Of a stretch of 64,000 nucleotides of DNA, positions 34,010 to 42,991 are shown piece after piece. Below the pieces are notes generated by a model that had not been told where the DNA came from, searched no databases, and worked only from the letters and a program-made list of their open reading frames with translations. Positions within the stretch are counted from its first letter, which is position 1, and the number at the start of each line of letters is the position of its first letter. The DNA comes from Acidovorax facilis (GTDB lineage Bacteria > Pseudomonadota > Gammaproteobacteria > Burkholderiales > Burkholderiaceae_C), in the NCBI RefSeq assembly GCF_023913775.1, contig NZ_JAMXAX010000007.1:1-64000 (forward strand). Reading direction: 5' to 3'. A program made the position numbers and the translations under genes.

Positions 34010-35557
34010 ATGACCATCCGATCTGTAGGCATCATCGGTGCCGGTTTCGCCGGCCTTTCCACCGCCAAGGTGCTGCGCGCCTTTGGCTTTGAGGTGACGG
34101 TGTTCGAGAAGGAGCCCGACGTCGGCGGCGTCTGGGCGGCCTCGCGCCGTTACCCGGGCCTGACTACGCAGAACCCGCGCACCACCTATGCGCTGTCGGA
34201 TTTTCCGATGCCGGCCAGCTACCCCGAGTGGCCTTCGGGCCAGCAGGTGCAGGCCTACCTGCAGTCATATGCCGAGCACTTCGGACTGGTGCCGTACCTG
34301 CGCATGTCCACTACGGTGGAGAGCGCGGTACTCGATGAAGAGGCCGGTGTGTGGACCGTGAAGGCGCGCCGAGCAGTGTCCGGCCAGGGCGGTGCCTTGC
34401 CGGCCGAGGTGCACCGCTTCGACTACCTGGTGGTGTGCAATGGCATCTTCAGCGAGCCGGCCGTGCCGCAGTACCCGGGCGCGGATTCCTTCGTGGCTGC
34501 AGGCGGGCGCGTGTGCCATACCAGTCAGTTCAACGACGCGAACGAGGCGCGCGGCAAGCATGTGCTGGTGGTGGGCTACGGCAAGTCGTCGTGCGACGTG
34601 GCCAATGCCATCGCGGCCGACAGCGCCAGCACCACGGTGCTCGCGCGCCAGCTGATCTGGAAGATCCCGAAGAAGTTCATGAACGTTCTGAACTTCAAGT
34701 TCCTGCTGCTCACGCGCATGGGCGAGGCGTTGTTCAAGTACATCGAGCCTAAGGGCTTCGAAAAATTCCTGCACGGGACGGGCTTGCCGGTGCGCAACTC
34801 CATGCTGGGCAGCGTGGAATCGGTGGTCACGCGCCAACTCAAATTACGCGAGATTGGCCTGCACCCCGGCACGCCGCTCGAAACCATTGCCCGCAGCACC
34901 GTGAGCCTGGTGACCGATGGCTTCTACGAGAAGGTGGCTGCCGGCACGCTCGGGGTGCGCAAGGGCGTGAGCATCCGCACGTTGCAGCCCGGCCAGGCCG
35001 TACTGAGCGATGGCGCAACGGTGCTTGCCGATATTGTGGTCTGCGGCACGGGCTGGCACCAGCAGGTGCCATTCTTTGACGGCAGCGTGCTGCAGCGCGT
35101 GACGGACGCGCGCGGCAACTTCCGGCTGTACCGCTCCATCTTGCCGGTGGGCATGCCGCGCCTGGCGTTCAACGGCTACAACTCCTCATTCTTCAGCCAG
35201 CTGAACTGCGAGATCGGTGCGCTGTGGCTGGCCAACCACCTGCGCGGCGGGCTGCAACTGCCACCGCCGGACCAGATGAACGCGCAGATCGACCGGCGCC
35301 TGGCCTGGATGGAGGAGCGCACCGACGGCAAGCATTCCAAAGGCACCAACATCATCCCGTTCTCGGTGCACAACATTGACGAACTGCTGCAGGACATGGG
35401 GCTGCCGCTTGGTGTGCTCACCCGCGTCAAGCAGTGGCTGGGGCCGGTGGATCCGTCGGACTATGCGGTGGTCACCCGGCAACTGCTGGCGCGGCATGCG
35501 AATGCCACCGTGGCTGTGGCAGCGCCCCAAGCCACCTCGGGGGCTGCGGCTTCCTGA
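34010..35557 (+). CDS. Flavin-dependent monooxygenase (FMO/Baeyer-Villiger-like)
   Basis: A 515-residue flavoprotein. FAD-binding GAGFAG lies at residues 10-15 with the following Glu in VFEKEPDVGGVW. The NADPH-binding GYGKSSCDVAN is near residue 190. Between them, GRVCHTSQFND resembles, but does not fully match, the Baeyer-Villiger fingerprint FxGxxxHxxxW. It therefore belongs to the class B flavin monooxygenases and could insert oxygen next to a ketone or oxidise a heteroatom. The neighbouring SDR and dienelactone-hydrolase-like gene make the ketone route attractive, as inference. RBS GGAGC precedes ATG 34010. Confidence 0.82.
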   Translation: MTIRSVGIIGAGFAGLSTAKVLRAFGFEVTVFEKEPDVGGVWAASRRYPGLTTQNPRTTYALSDFPMPASYPEWPSGQQVQAYLQSYAEHFGLVPYLRMSTTVESAVLDEEAGVWTVKARRAVSGQGGALPAEVHRFDYLVVCNGIFSEPAVPQYPGADSFVAAGGRVCHTSQFNDANEARGKHVLVVGYGKSSCDVANAIAADSASTTVLARQLIWKIPKKFMNVLNFKFLLLTRMGEALFKYIEPKGFEKFLHGTGLPVRNSMLGSVESVVTRQLKLREIGLHPGTPLETIARSTVSLVTDGFYEKVAAGTLGVRKGVSIRTLQPGQAVLSDGATVLADIVVCGTGWHQQVPFFDGSVLQRVTDARGNFRLYRSILPVGMPRLAFNGYNSSFFSQLNCEIGALWLANHLRGGLQLPPPDQMNAQIDRRLAWMEERTDGKHSKGTNIIPFSVHNIDELLQDMGLPLGVLTRVKQWLGPVDPSDYAVVTRQLLARHANATVAVAAPQATSGAAAS

Positions 35558-35599
35558 ACCTTCTTGAAACCACTAATACCCTCTACAAGGATCCCGAAC

Positions 35600-36820
35600 A
35601 TGCCAGGACAATGGATCACCCTCGAAGCCGCAGACGGCAGCGGCAGCTTTCGCGCTTACCTCGCCACACCCGCCAGTGGCGGCGGACCAGGGCTGGTGCT
35701 TGCACAGGAAATTTTTGGAGTGAACGGCACCATGCGTGACGTCGCCGACTACTACGCAGAGGAAGGTTATGTGGTGCTGGTACCCGATCTTTTCTGGCGC
35801 CAGGAGCCGTCTGTAGAACTCGATGCAGCGAAGGATATGCCGCGCGCATTTGCGCTCTACCAGGGCTTTGACGAAGCCAAGGGCGTGCAGGACCTGCAGA
35901 CAGCCATCTCGGCGCTGCGTGCGCGCCCCGAGGTCCGCACGCAGGGCGGCAAGGTGGGTGTGCTGGGCTTCTGCCTGGGCGGCAAGCTGGCCTACCTGGC
36001 GGCCTGCCGTACCGATGCCGACGTGGCGGTGGGCTACTACGGCGTCGGCATAGAAGCTGCGCTGGCTGAAGCCGCTGATATCCAGTGCCGCCTGGTGCTG
36101 CACATCGCTGAGCTTGACGGTTTTTGCCCGCCGCCCGCGCGCGAGGCCATCGTGCAGACCCTTTCGGGCCGCGAGAACGTGGAGCTGTACATCTACCCCG
36201 GCACCGACCATGCGTTTGCACGCGTGGGTGGCGACCACTTCCACAAGCCGTCGGCCCTGATGGCACACCAGCGCAGCGTGGCTGCCTTGCGACGCGCAAT
36301 GGGGCCACACTACGACCTCTCAGCTCTGTGGGACAAACACTGCGAATATGAGTTCGCCACGCGCAATGTGGACGCCACCATGTCCACCATGGTGGCGGAG
36401 CCCTATGTGAACCACATCCCCACCATGACGGGCGGTGTGGGCTACCGGCATCTGCACGACTTCTACACCCGTCACTTTGTCAACAGCAACCCACCTGATA
36501 CCAGCCTGACCCCCATCTCGCGCACGGTGGGCGCCACGCAGGTGGTGGATGAAATGCTGTTTTGCTTCACCCATACCACCGAGATCCCCTGGATGCTGCC
36601 CGGCGTCGCGCCCACGGGGCGGCGCGTAGAAATACCGCTGCTGGCGGTGGTCAAGTTTCGCGGCGACAAGCTCTACCACGAGCATATCTACTGGGACCAG
36701 GCCAGTGTGCTTGTGCAGGTGGGGTTGCTGGATCCCAACGGCCTGCCCGTGGCAGGGGTGGAGACAGCGCGCAAACTGCTGGATGAAACGCTGCCGTCGA
36801 ACGGGCTGATGGAACGGTAG
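35600..36820 (+). CDS. Dienelactone hydrolase fused to an NTF2/SnoaL-like domain
   Basis: A 406-residue two-domain protein. Residues 1-240 match dienelactone hydrolase with the full catalytic triad Cys125 (GFCLGG), Asp173 and His204 (GTDHAF), in almost the same positions as the Pseudomonas enzyme. Residues about 260-406 resemble an NTF2/SnoaL-like domain (HYDLSALWDKHCEYEFATRN, FYTRHFVNSNPPDT, GDKLYHEHIYWDQAS). Ordinary dienelactone hydrolases are about 235 residues and lack the second domain. It presumably hydrolyses a lactone or ester, with the extra domain binding or isomerising a linked substrate. RBS AAGGA precedes ATG 35600. Confidence 0.82.
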   Translation: MPGQWITLEAADGSGSFRAYLATPASGGGPGLVLAQEIFGVNGTMRDVADYYAEEGYVVLVPDLFWRQEPSVELDAAKDMPRAFALYQGFDEAKGVQDLQTAISALRARPEVRTQGGKVGVLGFCLGGKLAYLAACRTDADVAVGYYGVGIEAALAEAADIQCRLVLHIAELDGFCPPPAREAIVQTLSGRENVELYIYPGTDHAFARVGGDHFHKPSALMAHQRSVAALRRAMGPHYDLSALWDKHCEYEFATRNVDATMSTMVAEPYVNHIPTMTGGVGYRHLHDFYTRHFVNSNPPDTSLTPISRTVGATQVVDEMLFCFTHTTEIPWMLPGVAPTGRRVEIPLLAVVKFRGDKLYHEHIYWDQASVLVQVGLLDPNGLPVAGVETARKLLDETLPSNGLMER

Positions 36821-36942
36821 AAAAACTCCGCAGGGTTTGCCGCATATCGCGTGCAGCAAACCCTGTGAGGCGGGTGTGCAAGCCCAGGCCTGCAGACTTT
36901 GCTGGCAACCCGTAAACTGCGCGGCTTGCCAACGGAGTCCGC

Positions 36943-38004
36943 ATGAACAATATCCAACTCGGTCAGAGCGACCTGCACGTCACCCCCATCTGCCTGGGCA
37001 CCATGACCTTTGGTGAACAGGTCAACGAATCTGATTCCCACGACATCCTCAGCCGCTCGCTGGCAAGGGGGGTGAACTTCCTCGACACGGCCGAGATGTA
37101 TTCGGTGCCAGCCAAGGCTGAGACCTTTGGCGCTACCGAAACCATCATCGGCAACTGGTTCGCCAAGAACCCCGGTGCGCGCCAGAAACTGGTGGTGGCC
37201 ACCAAAGTAGCAGGTCCTTCGCGCGGCATGCCCTGGGTGCGCGAGGGCAAGGGCATGGCTGCGGCCGATATCGTTGCTTCGTGCGAGGGCAGCCTGCGCC
37301 GCCTGCAGACCGATGTGATCGACCTCTACCAGATCCACTGGCCCGAGCGCCATGTGCCCGCTTTTGGCAACCTGTACTACGACCCTTCCAAAGAAACCTC
37401 CACCACCCCCATTCGCGAGCAGCTCGAAGCTTTGTCGGGGCTGGTGAAGGCGGGCAAGGTGCGGTACATCGGCCTGTCGAACGAGACGCCCTATGGTGTG
37501 CACGAATTCGTGCGCCTGGCCGAGCAGCACGGCCTGCCTCGTGTGGCTACGGTGCAAAACCCGTATTGCCTGATCAACCGCACCTGGGAAAACGGCCTGG
37601 ACGAAACCTGCCACCGCCTGAACGTGTCGCTGCTCGCCTACTCACCGCTGGGTTTTGGCTTGCTGACGGGCAAGTACGACGAGAGCGGCATCACCGGCCC
37701 ATCGGCACCCCAGGGCGCACGCATTGCCACGTATGAATCCGTGCGCAAGCAGCGCTGGGGCCGCCCCGAGGCGCTCACGGCATCGCGCCGCTACAACGCC
37801 CTGGCCCGTGCCAATGGCATGACGCCTACGCAAATGGCGCTGGCGTTCTGCTACACCAAGTGGCAGGTGGCCAGCACCATCATCGGCGTGACGTCGGTGG
37901 CGCAGTTGGATGAAGACCTGAATGCGTGGGGAACCACGCTGTCGCCAGAGGTGTTGAAGGAGATCGACGCCATCCGCTGGGAGCTGCGCGACCCGGCATT
38001 GTGA
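36943..38004 (+). CDS. Aldo/keto reductase, Tas-like
   Basis: A 353-residue NADPH-dependent oxidoreductase of the Tas/YghZ type. Catalytic residues lie in FLDTAEMY (Asp, Tyr), VATKVAG (Lys) and LYQIHWPE (His). The start MNNIQLGQSDLHVTPICLGT follows a 120-base gap after the hydrolase gene, so it may have its own promoter. A strong terminator at 38023 ends the unit. The physiological substrate is unknown. Confidence 0.9.
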   Translation: MNNIQLGQSDLHVTPICLGTMTFGEQVNESDSHDILSRSLARGVNFLDTAEMYSVPAKAETFGATETIIGNWFAKNPGARQKLVVATKVAGPSRGMPWVREGKGMAAADIVASCEGSLRRLQTDVIDLYQIHWPERHVPAFGNLYYDPSKETSTTPIREQLEALSGLVKAGKVRYIGLSNETPYGVHEFVRLAEQHGLPRVATVQNPYCLINRTWENGLDETCHRLNVSLLAYSPLGFGLLTGKYDESGITGPSAPQGARIATYESVRKQRWGRPEALTASRRYNALARANGMTPTQMALAFCYTKWQVASTIIGVTSVAQLDEDLNAWGTTLSPEVLKEIDAIRWELRDPAL

Positions 38005-38022
38005 TCACTGTGCACAGATAGC

Positions 38023-38048
38023 AAAAAGGGGCTGAACAGCCCCTTTTT
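38023..38048. terminator. Bidirectional rho-independent terminator
   Basis: The stem AAAAAGGGGCTG/CAGCCCC with TTTTTT on one side and AAAAA on the other can stop transcripts from both directions. It lies between the converging aldo/keto reductase and M20 peptidase genes. Confidence 0.85.
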
Positions 38049-38072
38049 TACGTCGGTCAGAACGGCTGGTGT

Positions 38073-39488
38073 CTATGCAACGGCGGTGATACGTCCTTCC
38101 TTCCACGGTGTGCCCTGCGCCTCACCCAGATCCCAAAACAGCCCTGCCATCACGGCCAGCCCTTCGCGGGCCACAGGTGCCAGCAGGTGCTCGTTGGGCG
38201 CATGTTGCGCGCACGCCGGGTACGAGTGGGGCACCCAAAGGGTGGGCAGGCCCAGCTGGTCCGCAAAGATGTCGTTGGGCAGAGAGCCCGCCAGGTTGGG
38301 CAGCAAGGTGGCAGGCTGCCCCGCGCTGGCTTGTAGCGACGCCAGCGTCCAGTCCACCCAGGGGTTGTGCAGGTCGAGCCGGGTGGCGCCGCACACCATG
38401 CCCATGGTGATCTCCACCTGGCTGAAACCATGCGCGTCCAAATGCTCGCGCAGCGTGGCTTGCACGTTCTTCCAGTCGGTGCCCACTACAAAGCGCAGCT
38501 GGCAATGGGCCACCGCTTGGGAAGGGATGGCATTGATCGGGCGTTGGGCGTTGCCCGCACCCAGAGCCAGCACTTCCAGCGTATTCCAGCCCACCAGTTG
38601 TTCGGCGGGCGTGAGGCCGGGTTCGCCCCATCCGGGCGTGAGCGCAGGGTCATCGACACCTGCGCCGATCACCACGTCTTTCAGTGCGGAGCGCAGCTTG
38701 TCGGGCACGGCAGGCGGTAGCAAGCCCTCGACCAGAATGCGGCCCTGGGCGTCCACCAACGTGGCCAGCGCGTGCGTGAGCACCGTAGCCGGGTTGGCCA
38801 GCACGCCGCCCCAGTTGCCCGAGTGGTAGGCCTTGTCGCGGCTGCGCACCGCGAGCGAAAAGTTGATGGCACCGCGCGAACCCAGAAAGAGCGTGGGGCG
38901 CGCCGCGTTCACCCGGGGGCCGTCGCTGGCCACGAAGAGGTCGGCTTTCAGCGCATCCCTGTGCTGTTCGCAGAATGCGGCCAGGCCGGGTGAACCGGCT
39001 TCTTCGCCCATCTCCATGAGCAGTGTCACGTTGTAGCCCAGACGGCCTTGGCGTGCCTCCAGCGTGTGCGCCAGCGCGGCAAGGCTGACGGTGTGTTGGC
39101 CCTTGTTGTCGGCGGTGCCACGGCCATACCAGCGGTCACCTTCAATGGTCAGCTCCCAGGGCGAAAAACCTTCGCGCCATTGGCTGTCCTGGCCGTTGAC
39201 CACGTCGCCGTGGCCATAGGTCATCACGGTGGGCAAAGCGGGGTCTTCTACCCGGTGGGCCAGCAACAGCGGGCCACCCTTGGGATCGGGGTTTTCGAGC
39301 ACCTGGCAGTCAAAGCCCAGCGGCTCCAGACAAGGCACGATTTCGTCGGTCAGGTAGTTGCGCAGCGTGGGGGGGACTTGCCCGGTGTCGCTTTCGGTGC
39401 GCCAGGTCACGCGTCGGCGCAGGTCATCGGCAAAGCGGCCGTCATCGAAGTAGTGGTGGACGTTGTTGATCAGTTGCTCTCGGTTCAT
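38073..39488 (-). CDS. M20-family metallopeptidase
   Basis: A 471-residue dizinc hydrolase of the peptidase M20/ArgE/DapE/carnosinase group. Metal ligands are visible in TYGHGDVV, RGTADNKGQH and MEMGEEAGS, and a late His in the PACAQHAPNEH region. The dimerisation domain occupies about residues 215-370. ATG 39488 was taken because MNREQLINNVHHYFDDG starts the conserved part and an AGGAG site precedes it. It lies 19 bases downstream of a Bug-type binding protein on the same strand. Confidence 0.88.
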   Translation of the reverse strand: MNREQLINNVHHYFDDGRFADDLRRRVTWRTESDTGQVPPTLRNYLTDEIVPCLEPLGFDCQVLENPDPKGGPLLLAHRVEDPALPTVMTYGHGDVVNGQDSQWREGFSPWELTIEGDRWYGRGTADNKGQHTVSLAALAHTLEARQGRLGYNVTLLMEMGEEAGSPGLAAFCEQHRDALKADLFVASDGPRVNAARPTLFLGSRGAINFSLAVRSRDKAYHSGNWGGVLANPATVLTHALATLVDAQGRILVEGLLPPAVPDKLRSALKDVVIGAGVDDPALTPGWGEPGLTPAEQLVGWNTLEVLALGAGNAQRPINAIPSQAVAHCQLRFVVGTDWKNVQATLREHLDAHGFSQVEITMGMVCGATRLDLHNPWVDWTLASLQASAGQPATLLPNLAGSLPNDIFADQLGLPTLWVPHSYPACAQHAPNEHLLAPVAREGLAVMAGLFWDLGEAQGTPWKEGRITAVA

Positions 39489-39507
39489 CGTTTTCTCCTT
39501 GCTGGGG

Positions 39508-40506
39508 TCACTCCACCACGATCTGTGCGCGGTGGGCCAGCGCGCGGTAGCGCCCGATCTCGTCTTCCATGGCGGCGTGCATGGCCTTGGGGCCCACAAA
39601 AACGGGCTCCATGCCCTGGGCACGGATCTGGTCCTGCAGCTGGACGTCGCGCATGGCGGCCTCGACTTCTTTCACCAGTTTGTCCACGATGGGCGCGGGC
39701 GTGCGCGCCGGGGCTGCCACGGCGTACCAGCCGTCAAAGGCTGCGTCTGGCAGCTTCAGTTCCCGCACAGTAGGAACCGAGGGCAGGGCGCGGGCGCGCT
39801 CGTTGCCTGCAATGGCCAGTGCGCGCAGCTTGCCTGAGCGCACATGCGGTGCGGCACTGGCTACGGTGTCGATGGCCATCTGGATCTCACCGCCGATCAA
39901 CCCCATCATGGCCTGTGCGCTGCCCCGGTAGGGCACGTCCTGCAGGCGCACGCCAGCGGCCTGCTCCAACAGTGCGCCGACCAGGTGGGGGGCCGAACCG
40001 GAGCCGAAAGTGGCGTAGTTGATAGTTTTGGGCGCGGCCTTTGCGGCGGCCAGCAGGGCGGCGAAGTCCTTGTGGGGCGAACTGGCGCTGACCACGATCA
40101 CCAGCGGTGCGCGGGCAACGATGGCCACAGGCGCCAAGTCCTTGAGCGGGTCGTACGGCAGCTTGGGCCGCAGCGCAGCGTTAACGGTGTAGCTGGTGGA
40201 GCCCGACACCAGCAGGGTATAGCCGTCGGGCTCGGCCTTGACCACGCTGTCGGTGCCAATGATGGTGGAGGCGCCGGGCTTGTTGTCGATGACCACGGGT
40301 TTGCCCAGGCGCGTGGACAGCTTTTGGCCCAGCGCGCGGGCTACGGCGTCGGTGCCGCCACCGGGTGGGAAGGGCGCGACCAGGCGCACAGTGCGCTGGG
40401 GCCACGCCTCCGAGGGCGCAGCCGTCTGGGCAAGGGACAGGGTGCTGGCGCTGGCGAAGGTGGCCAGGACGGCGGACAGCAAAGAGACTCGGACAAGGCT
40501 TTTCAT
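39508..40506 (-). CDS. Tripartite tricarboxylate transporter substrate-binding protein (Bug family)
   Basis: A 332-residue periplasmic binding protein with a signal peptide over the first 27 residues (VSLLSAVLATFASASTLSLA). The Bug signature is VRLVAPFPPGGGTDAVARALG, with IDNKPGASTIIGTD further on. Members bind carboxylates or aromatic acids; no membrane partner lies nearby, as is common for orphan Bug proteins in Burkholderiales. It is divergent from a LysR regulator, which probably controls it and the following peptidase. Confidence 0.9.
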   Translation of the reverse strand: MKSLVRVSLLSAVLATFASASTLSLAQTAAPSEAWPQRTVRLVAPFPPGGGTDAVARALGQKLSTRLGKPVVIDNKPGASTIIGTDSVVKAEPDGYTLLVSGSTSYTVNAALRPKLPYDPLKDLAPVAIVARAPLVIVVSASSPHKDFAALLAAAKAAPKTINYATFGSGSAPHLVGALLEQAAGVRLQDVPYRGSAQAMMGLIGGEIQMAIDTVASAAPHVRSGKLRALAIAGNERARALPSVPTVRELKLPDAAFDGWYAVAAPARTPAPIVDKLVKEVEAAMRDVQLQDQIRAQGMEPVFVGPKAMHAAMEDEIGRYRALAHRAQIVVE

Positions 40507-40684
40507 GCAGGCTCCAGAGGTTGATGCGTGGGGTGTTGGTAGCACTGCCGCAAAGGCGATCGCGCTGATATCCACAGCCATGGGTGAATTGGAGCCTTAA
40601 ACCATGCAAGATGGGAGCCGGTTTACCATTGCTCTGGATAGAGATTTGGCAACTGAGCGTTGCCTTTTGGTTAGTAGGTACACG
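40507..40684. promoter_or_regulatory. Divergent promoter region, Bug protein / LysR regulator
   Basis: A 178-base gap separates the divergent genes. This is the normal position for LysR-type operators with the T-N11-A pattern. No specific site is called. Confidence 0.4.
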
Positions 40685-41644
40685 ATGCCCATTTCACTGC
40701 TCAGCCTGCCCTTGCGTTACTTTCTGGAGGTGGCGCGCACCGGCTCTGTCAATCAGGCGGCGCAGCGCCTGTACGTGGCTGCATCGGCAGTGAGCCGCCA
40801 GTTGGGCAAGCTGGAAGACAGCCTGGGCGTGACGCTGTTCGAACGCCAGGCACGTGGCATGGCGCTGACTGAAGCGGGCACCCGGCTGCTGGCCCATGCC
40901 ACGGCACACGATGCGCAGGCCACAGAATTGGTCGAGCAACTGCAAGGGCTGTCGGCCCAGCAGGCTTTGCGTGTACGGGTGGCCTGCACCGAAGGCTTTG
41001 CCGCGAGCTTCATGCCGCTGGTGATGTCGGCGTTCCGGCAGACGCACCCACAGGTGCAGCTGCAGTTGCTGGTGCACGTGCCGCAGGAAGTGTCGGCCCT
41101 GGTGCAGCGCGGAGACGTCGATCTGGCGCTGAAGTACAGCGTGGCGCCCGAGAAAGGTTTGCAGGTGCTGCATTCCGCCATTGCTCCGATCTACGCCATC
41201 ATGCCCGCGCAGCACCCGCTGGCCCGTCAGCGCAGCGTGAGTGTGGCCGATGTGGTGCGTTATCCGCTGCTGCTGGGTGCGGGCGACACCACCGGGCGGC
41301 AGCTGTTTGACCTGAGCTGTGCAGTCCAGGGCCTGCGTTACATGCCTGCGGTGGAGAGCAATTTTTCGTCGGCGCTGCTGCCGCTGCTGGGCGGGCAGGA
41401 CGTGGTGCTGGCCAGCTACCTCACGGCGTCGCGCTGGGTGGAGGCGGGCCTGCTGGCCGCCCGGCCGTTTGATGAGGTGCAACTGCAGCAGCGGCGTCTG
41501 CAGGTGCTGGCTGTGGAGGGGCGAGTGCCGTCGGCGCTGGTGCAGCAGTTCACGCAGGCGCTGGTGGCTGCCATTGAGCAGTACGGCAAGCGCAAGGTGG
41601 GGCGGCGCAAGACGACATCAGCGAGGGTGATCGAGGTGCCTTGA
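40685..41644 (+). CDS. LysR-family transcriptional regulator
   Basis: A 319-residue regulator. The N-terminal winged helix-turn-helix runs from LRYFLEVARTGSVNQAAQRL to LEDSLGVTLFERQARGMALT. The remainder is a periplasmic-binding-like effector domain. ATG 40685 was chosen by family length. It diverges from the Bug-protein/M20-peptidase pair, which it likely regulates in response to a small carboxylate. Confidence 0.9.
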   Translation: MPISLLSLPLRYFLEVARTGSVNQAAQRLYVAASAVSRQLGKLEDSLGVTLFERQARGMALTEAGTRLLAHATAHDAQATELVEQLQGLSAQQALRVRVACTEGFAASFMPLVMSAFRQTHPQVQLQLLVHVPQEVSALVQRGDVDLALKYSVAPEKGLQVLHSAIAPIYAIMPAQHPLARQRSVSVADVVRYPLLLGAGDTTGRQLFDLSCAVQGLRYMPAVESNFSSALLPLLGGQDVVLASYLTASRWVEAGLLAARPFDEVQLQQRRLQVLAVEGRVPSALVQQFTQALVAAIEQYGKRKVGRRKTTSARVIEVP

Positions 41645-41714
41645 TTCGGGCTGCCTGCCGTTCGCAGTGGGGGCTCGCAACTGGATACCATTCGTTCCCT
41701 ACCCAGATTGCACC

Positions 41715-42206
41715 ATGGCCAAGAAAGAACACGTCTCCGAGACCCAAGCCACCCAGTTGCTCAAGGCGAACAAGGTGGCATTCACTGAGCACCCCTACGA
41801 ATACCTGGAGCACGGTGGCGCCATGCACAGCGCCGAGGTGCTAGGCCTCGACCCCTTCACGGTGGTCAAAACCCTGGTCATGCAGGACCAGGATGCCAAG
41901 CCCTTGCTGGTGCTGATGCATGGCAATCGCAAGGTCTCCACCAAAAACCTCGCGCGCCAGATCGGCGCCAAGTCGGTCGAGCCGTGCGCGCCGGAGGTCG
42001 CCAACCGCCACAGCGGCTATCTGGTGGGCGGCACGTCGCCCTTTGGCACGCGGCGCGCCATGCCGGTGTACATCGAAGAAACCATCCTCGCGCTGCCGCG
42101 CATTGCCATTAATGGCGGGCGCCGGGGCTTTTTAGTGCAGATCGATCCGCAGGTGTGCGTGCAGTTGCTGGGTGCTAAACCGGTGCACTGCGCGCTGGCA
42201 GAATAG
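41715..42206 (+). CDS. ybaK: Cys-tRNA(Pro) deacylase, YbaK family
   Basis: A 163-residue trans-editing protein that removes cysteine wrongly attached to tRNA-Pro. Conserved segments are AFTEHPYEYLEHGG, VVKTLVMQD, the lysine in VSTKNLARQIGAKSVEP, and VGGTSPFGTRR. ATG 41715 was chosen by the family length of about 160 residues; the upstream open frame adds unrelated residues. Confidence 0.9.
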   Translation: MAKKEHVSETQATQLLKANKVAFTEHPYEYLEHGGAMHSAEVLGLDPFTVVKTLVMQDQDAKPLLVLMHGNRKVSTKNLARQIGAKSVEPCAPEVANRHSGYLVGGTSPFGTRRAMPVYIEETILALPRIAINGGRRGFLVQIDPQVCVQLLGAKPVHCALAE

Positions 42207-42254
42207 GCCGCCACGGCAGACCGTCCGCCGTCCCCCGATTTTTGAGGAGTTGCC

Positions 42255-42920
42255 TTGACCGCCGTGTATCCCATCCTTGCCGCTGTGGCCGCCTACTTGC
42301 TGGGCTCGCTGTCGTTCGCCGTCATCGTGACGCGTGTGATGGGGCTGAGCGACCCGCGCACCTATGGCAGCAAGAACCCCGGTGCCACCAACGTGCTGCG
42401 CTCGGGCTCCAAGGCCGCAGCCATCGTCACACTGCTGTTGGACGCCATGAAGGGCTGGCTGCCTGTGGCGTTGGTGATGTGGTTTGGTCAGCCCTACGGG
42501 CTGGACGACGGCACGGTCGCCATGGTGGGGCTGGCGGCGTTTCTGGGCCACCTGTGGCCTGTGTTCTTCCGATTTGAAGGGGGCAAGGGCGTTGCCACTG
42601 CGCTGGGCGTGCTGTTGGGCATCAGCGTCTGGCTGGGGCTGGCCACGGCTGCGACCTGGCTCATCATCGCGTTTTTCTTCCGCTACTCGTCCCTGGCCTC
42701 GCTGGTGGCTGCCGCCTTTGCGCCGGTGTATTACCTGCTGGTGGATGGGGTGGTGTGGTATGCCGAGGGCACGATTGCGGGCTCCATCATCGTGATGGCC
42801 ATGCTGCTGGCCTGGCGCCACAAGGAGAACATCCAGCGCCTGATCGAAGGCAAGGAGTCGCGACTGGGCAGCAAAAAGGCCAAGCCTAACGCCGAGGGTG
42901 CAGGCAAGTCGGCAAAGTAA
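42255..42920 (+). CDS. plsY: Glycerol-3-phosphate acyltransferase PlsY
   Basis: A 221-residue inner-membrane enzyme that transfers an acyl group from acyl-phosphate to glycerol 3-phosphate, the first step of phospholipid synthesis. Motifs are YGSKNPGATNVLRSG, GHLWPVFFRFEGGKGVATALG, with five to six membrane segments. The start is TTG 42255, seven bases after TGAGGAG; no ATG fits. The C-terminal basic tail (GSKKAKPNAEG) is longer than in E. coli. Confidence 0.93.
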   Translation: MTAVYPILAAVAAYLLGSLSFAVIVTRVMGLSDPRTYGSKNPGATNVLRSGSKAAAIVTLLLDAMKGWLPVALVMWFGQPYGLDDGTVAMVGLAAFLGHLWPVFFRFEGGKGVATALGVLLGISVWLGLATAATWLIIAFFFRYSSLASLVAAAFAPVYYLLVDGVVWYAEGTIAGSIIVMAMLLAWRHKENIQRLIEGKESRLGSKKAKPNAEGAGKSAK

Positions 42921-42991
42921 ACGCAGGGGAAGGCACGCCGCGCTGACTGCGGTGCACGTGCCGTCTGCTCAGCTTCTTGTACGGACAGGTT

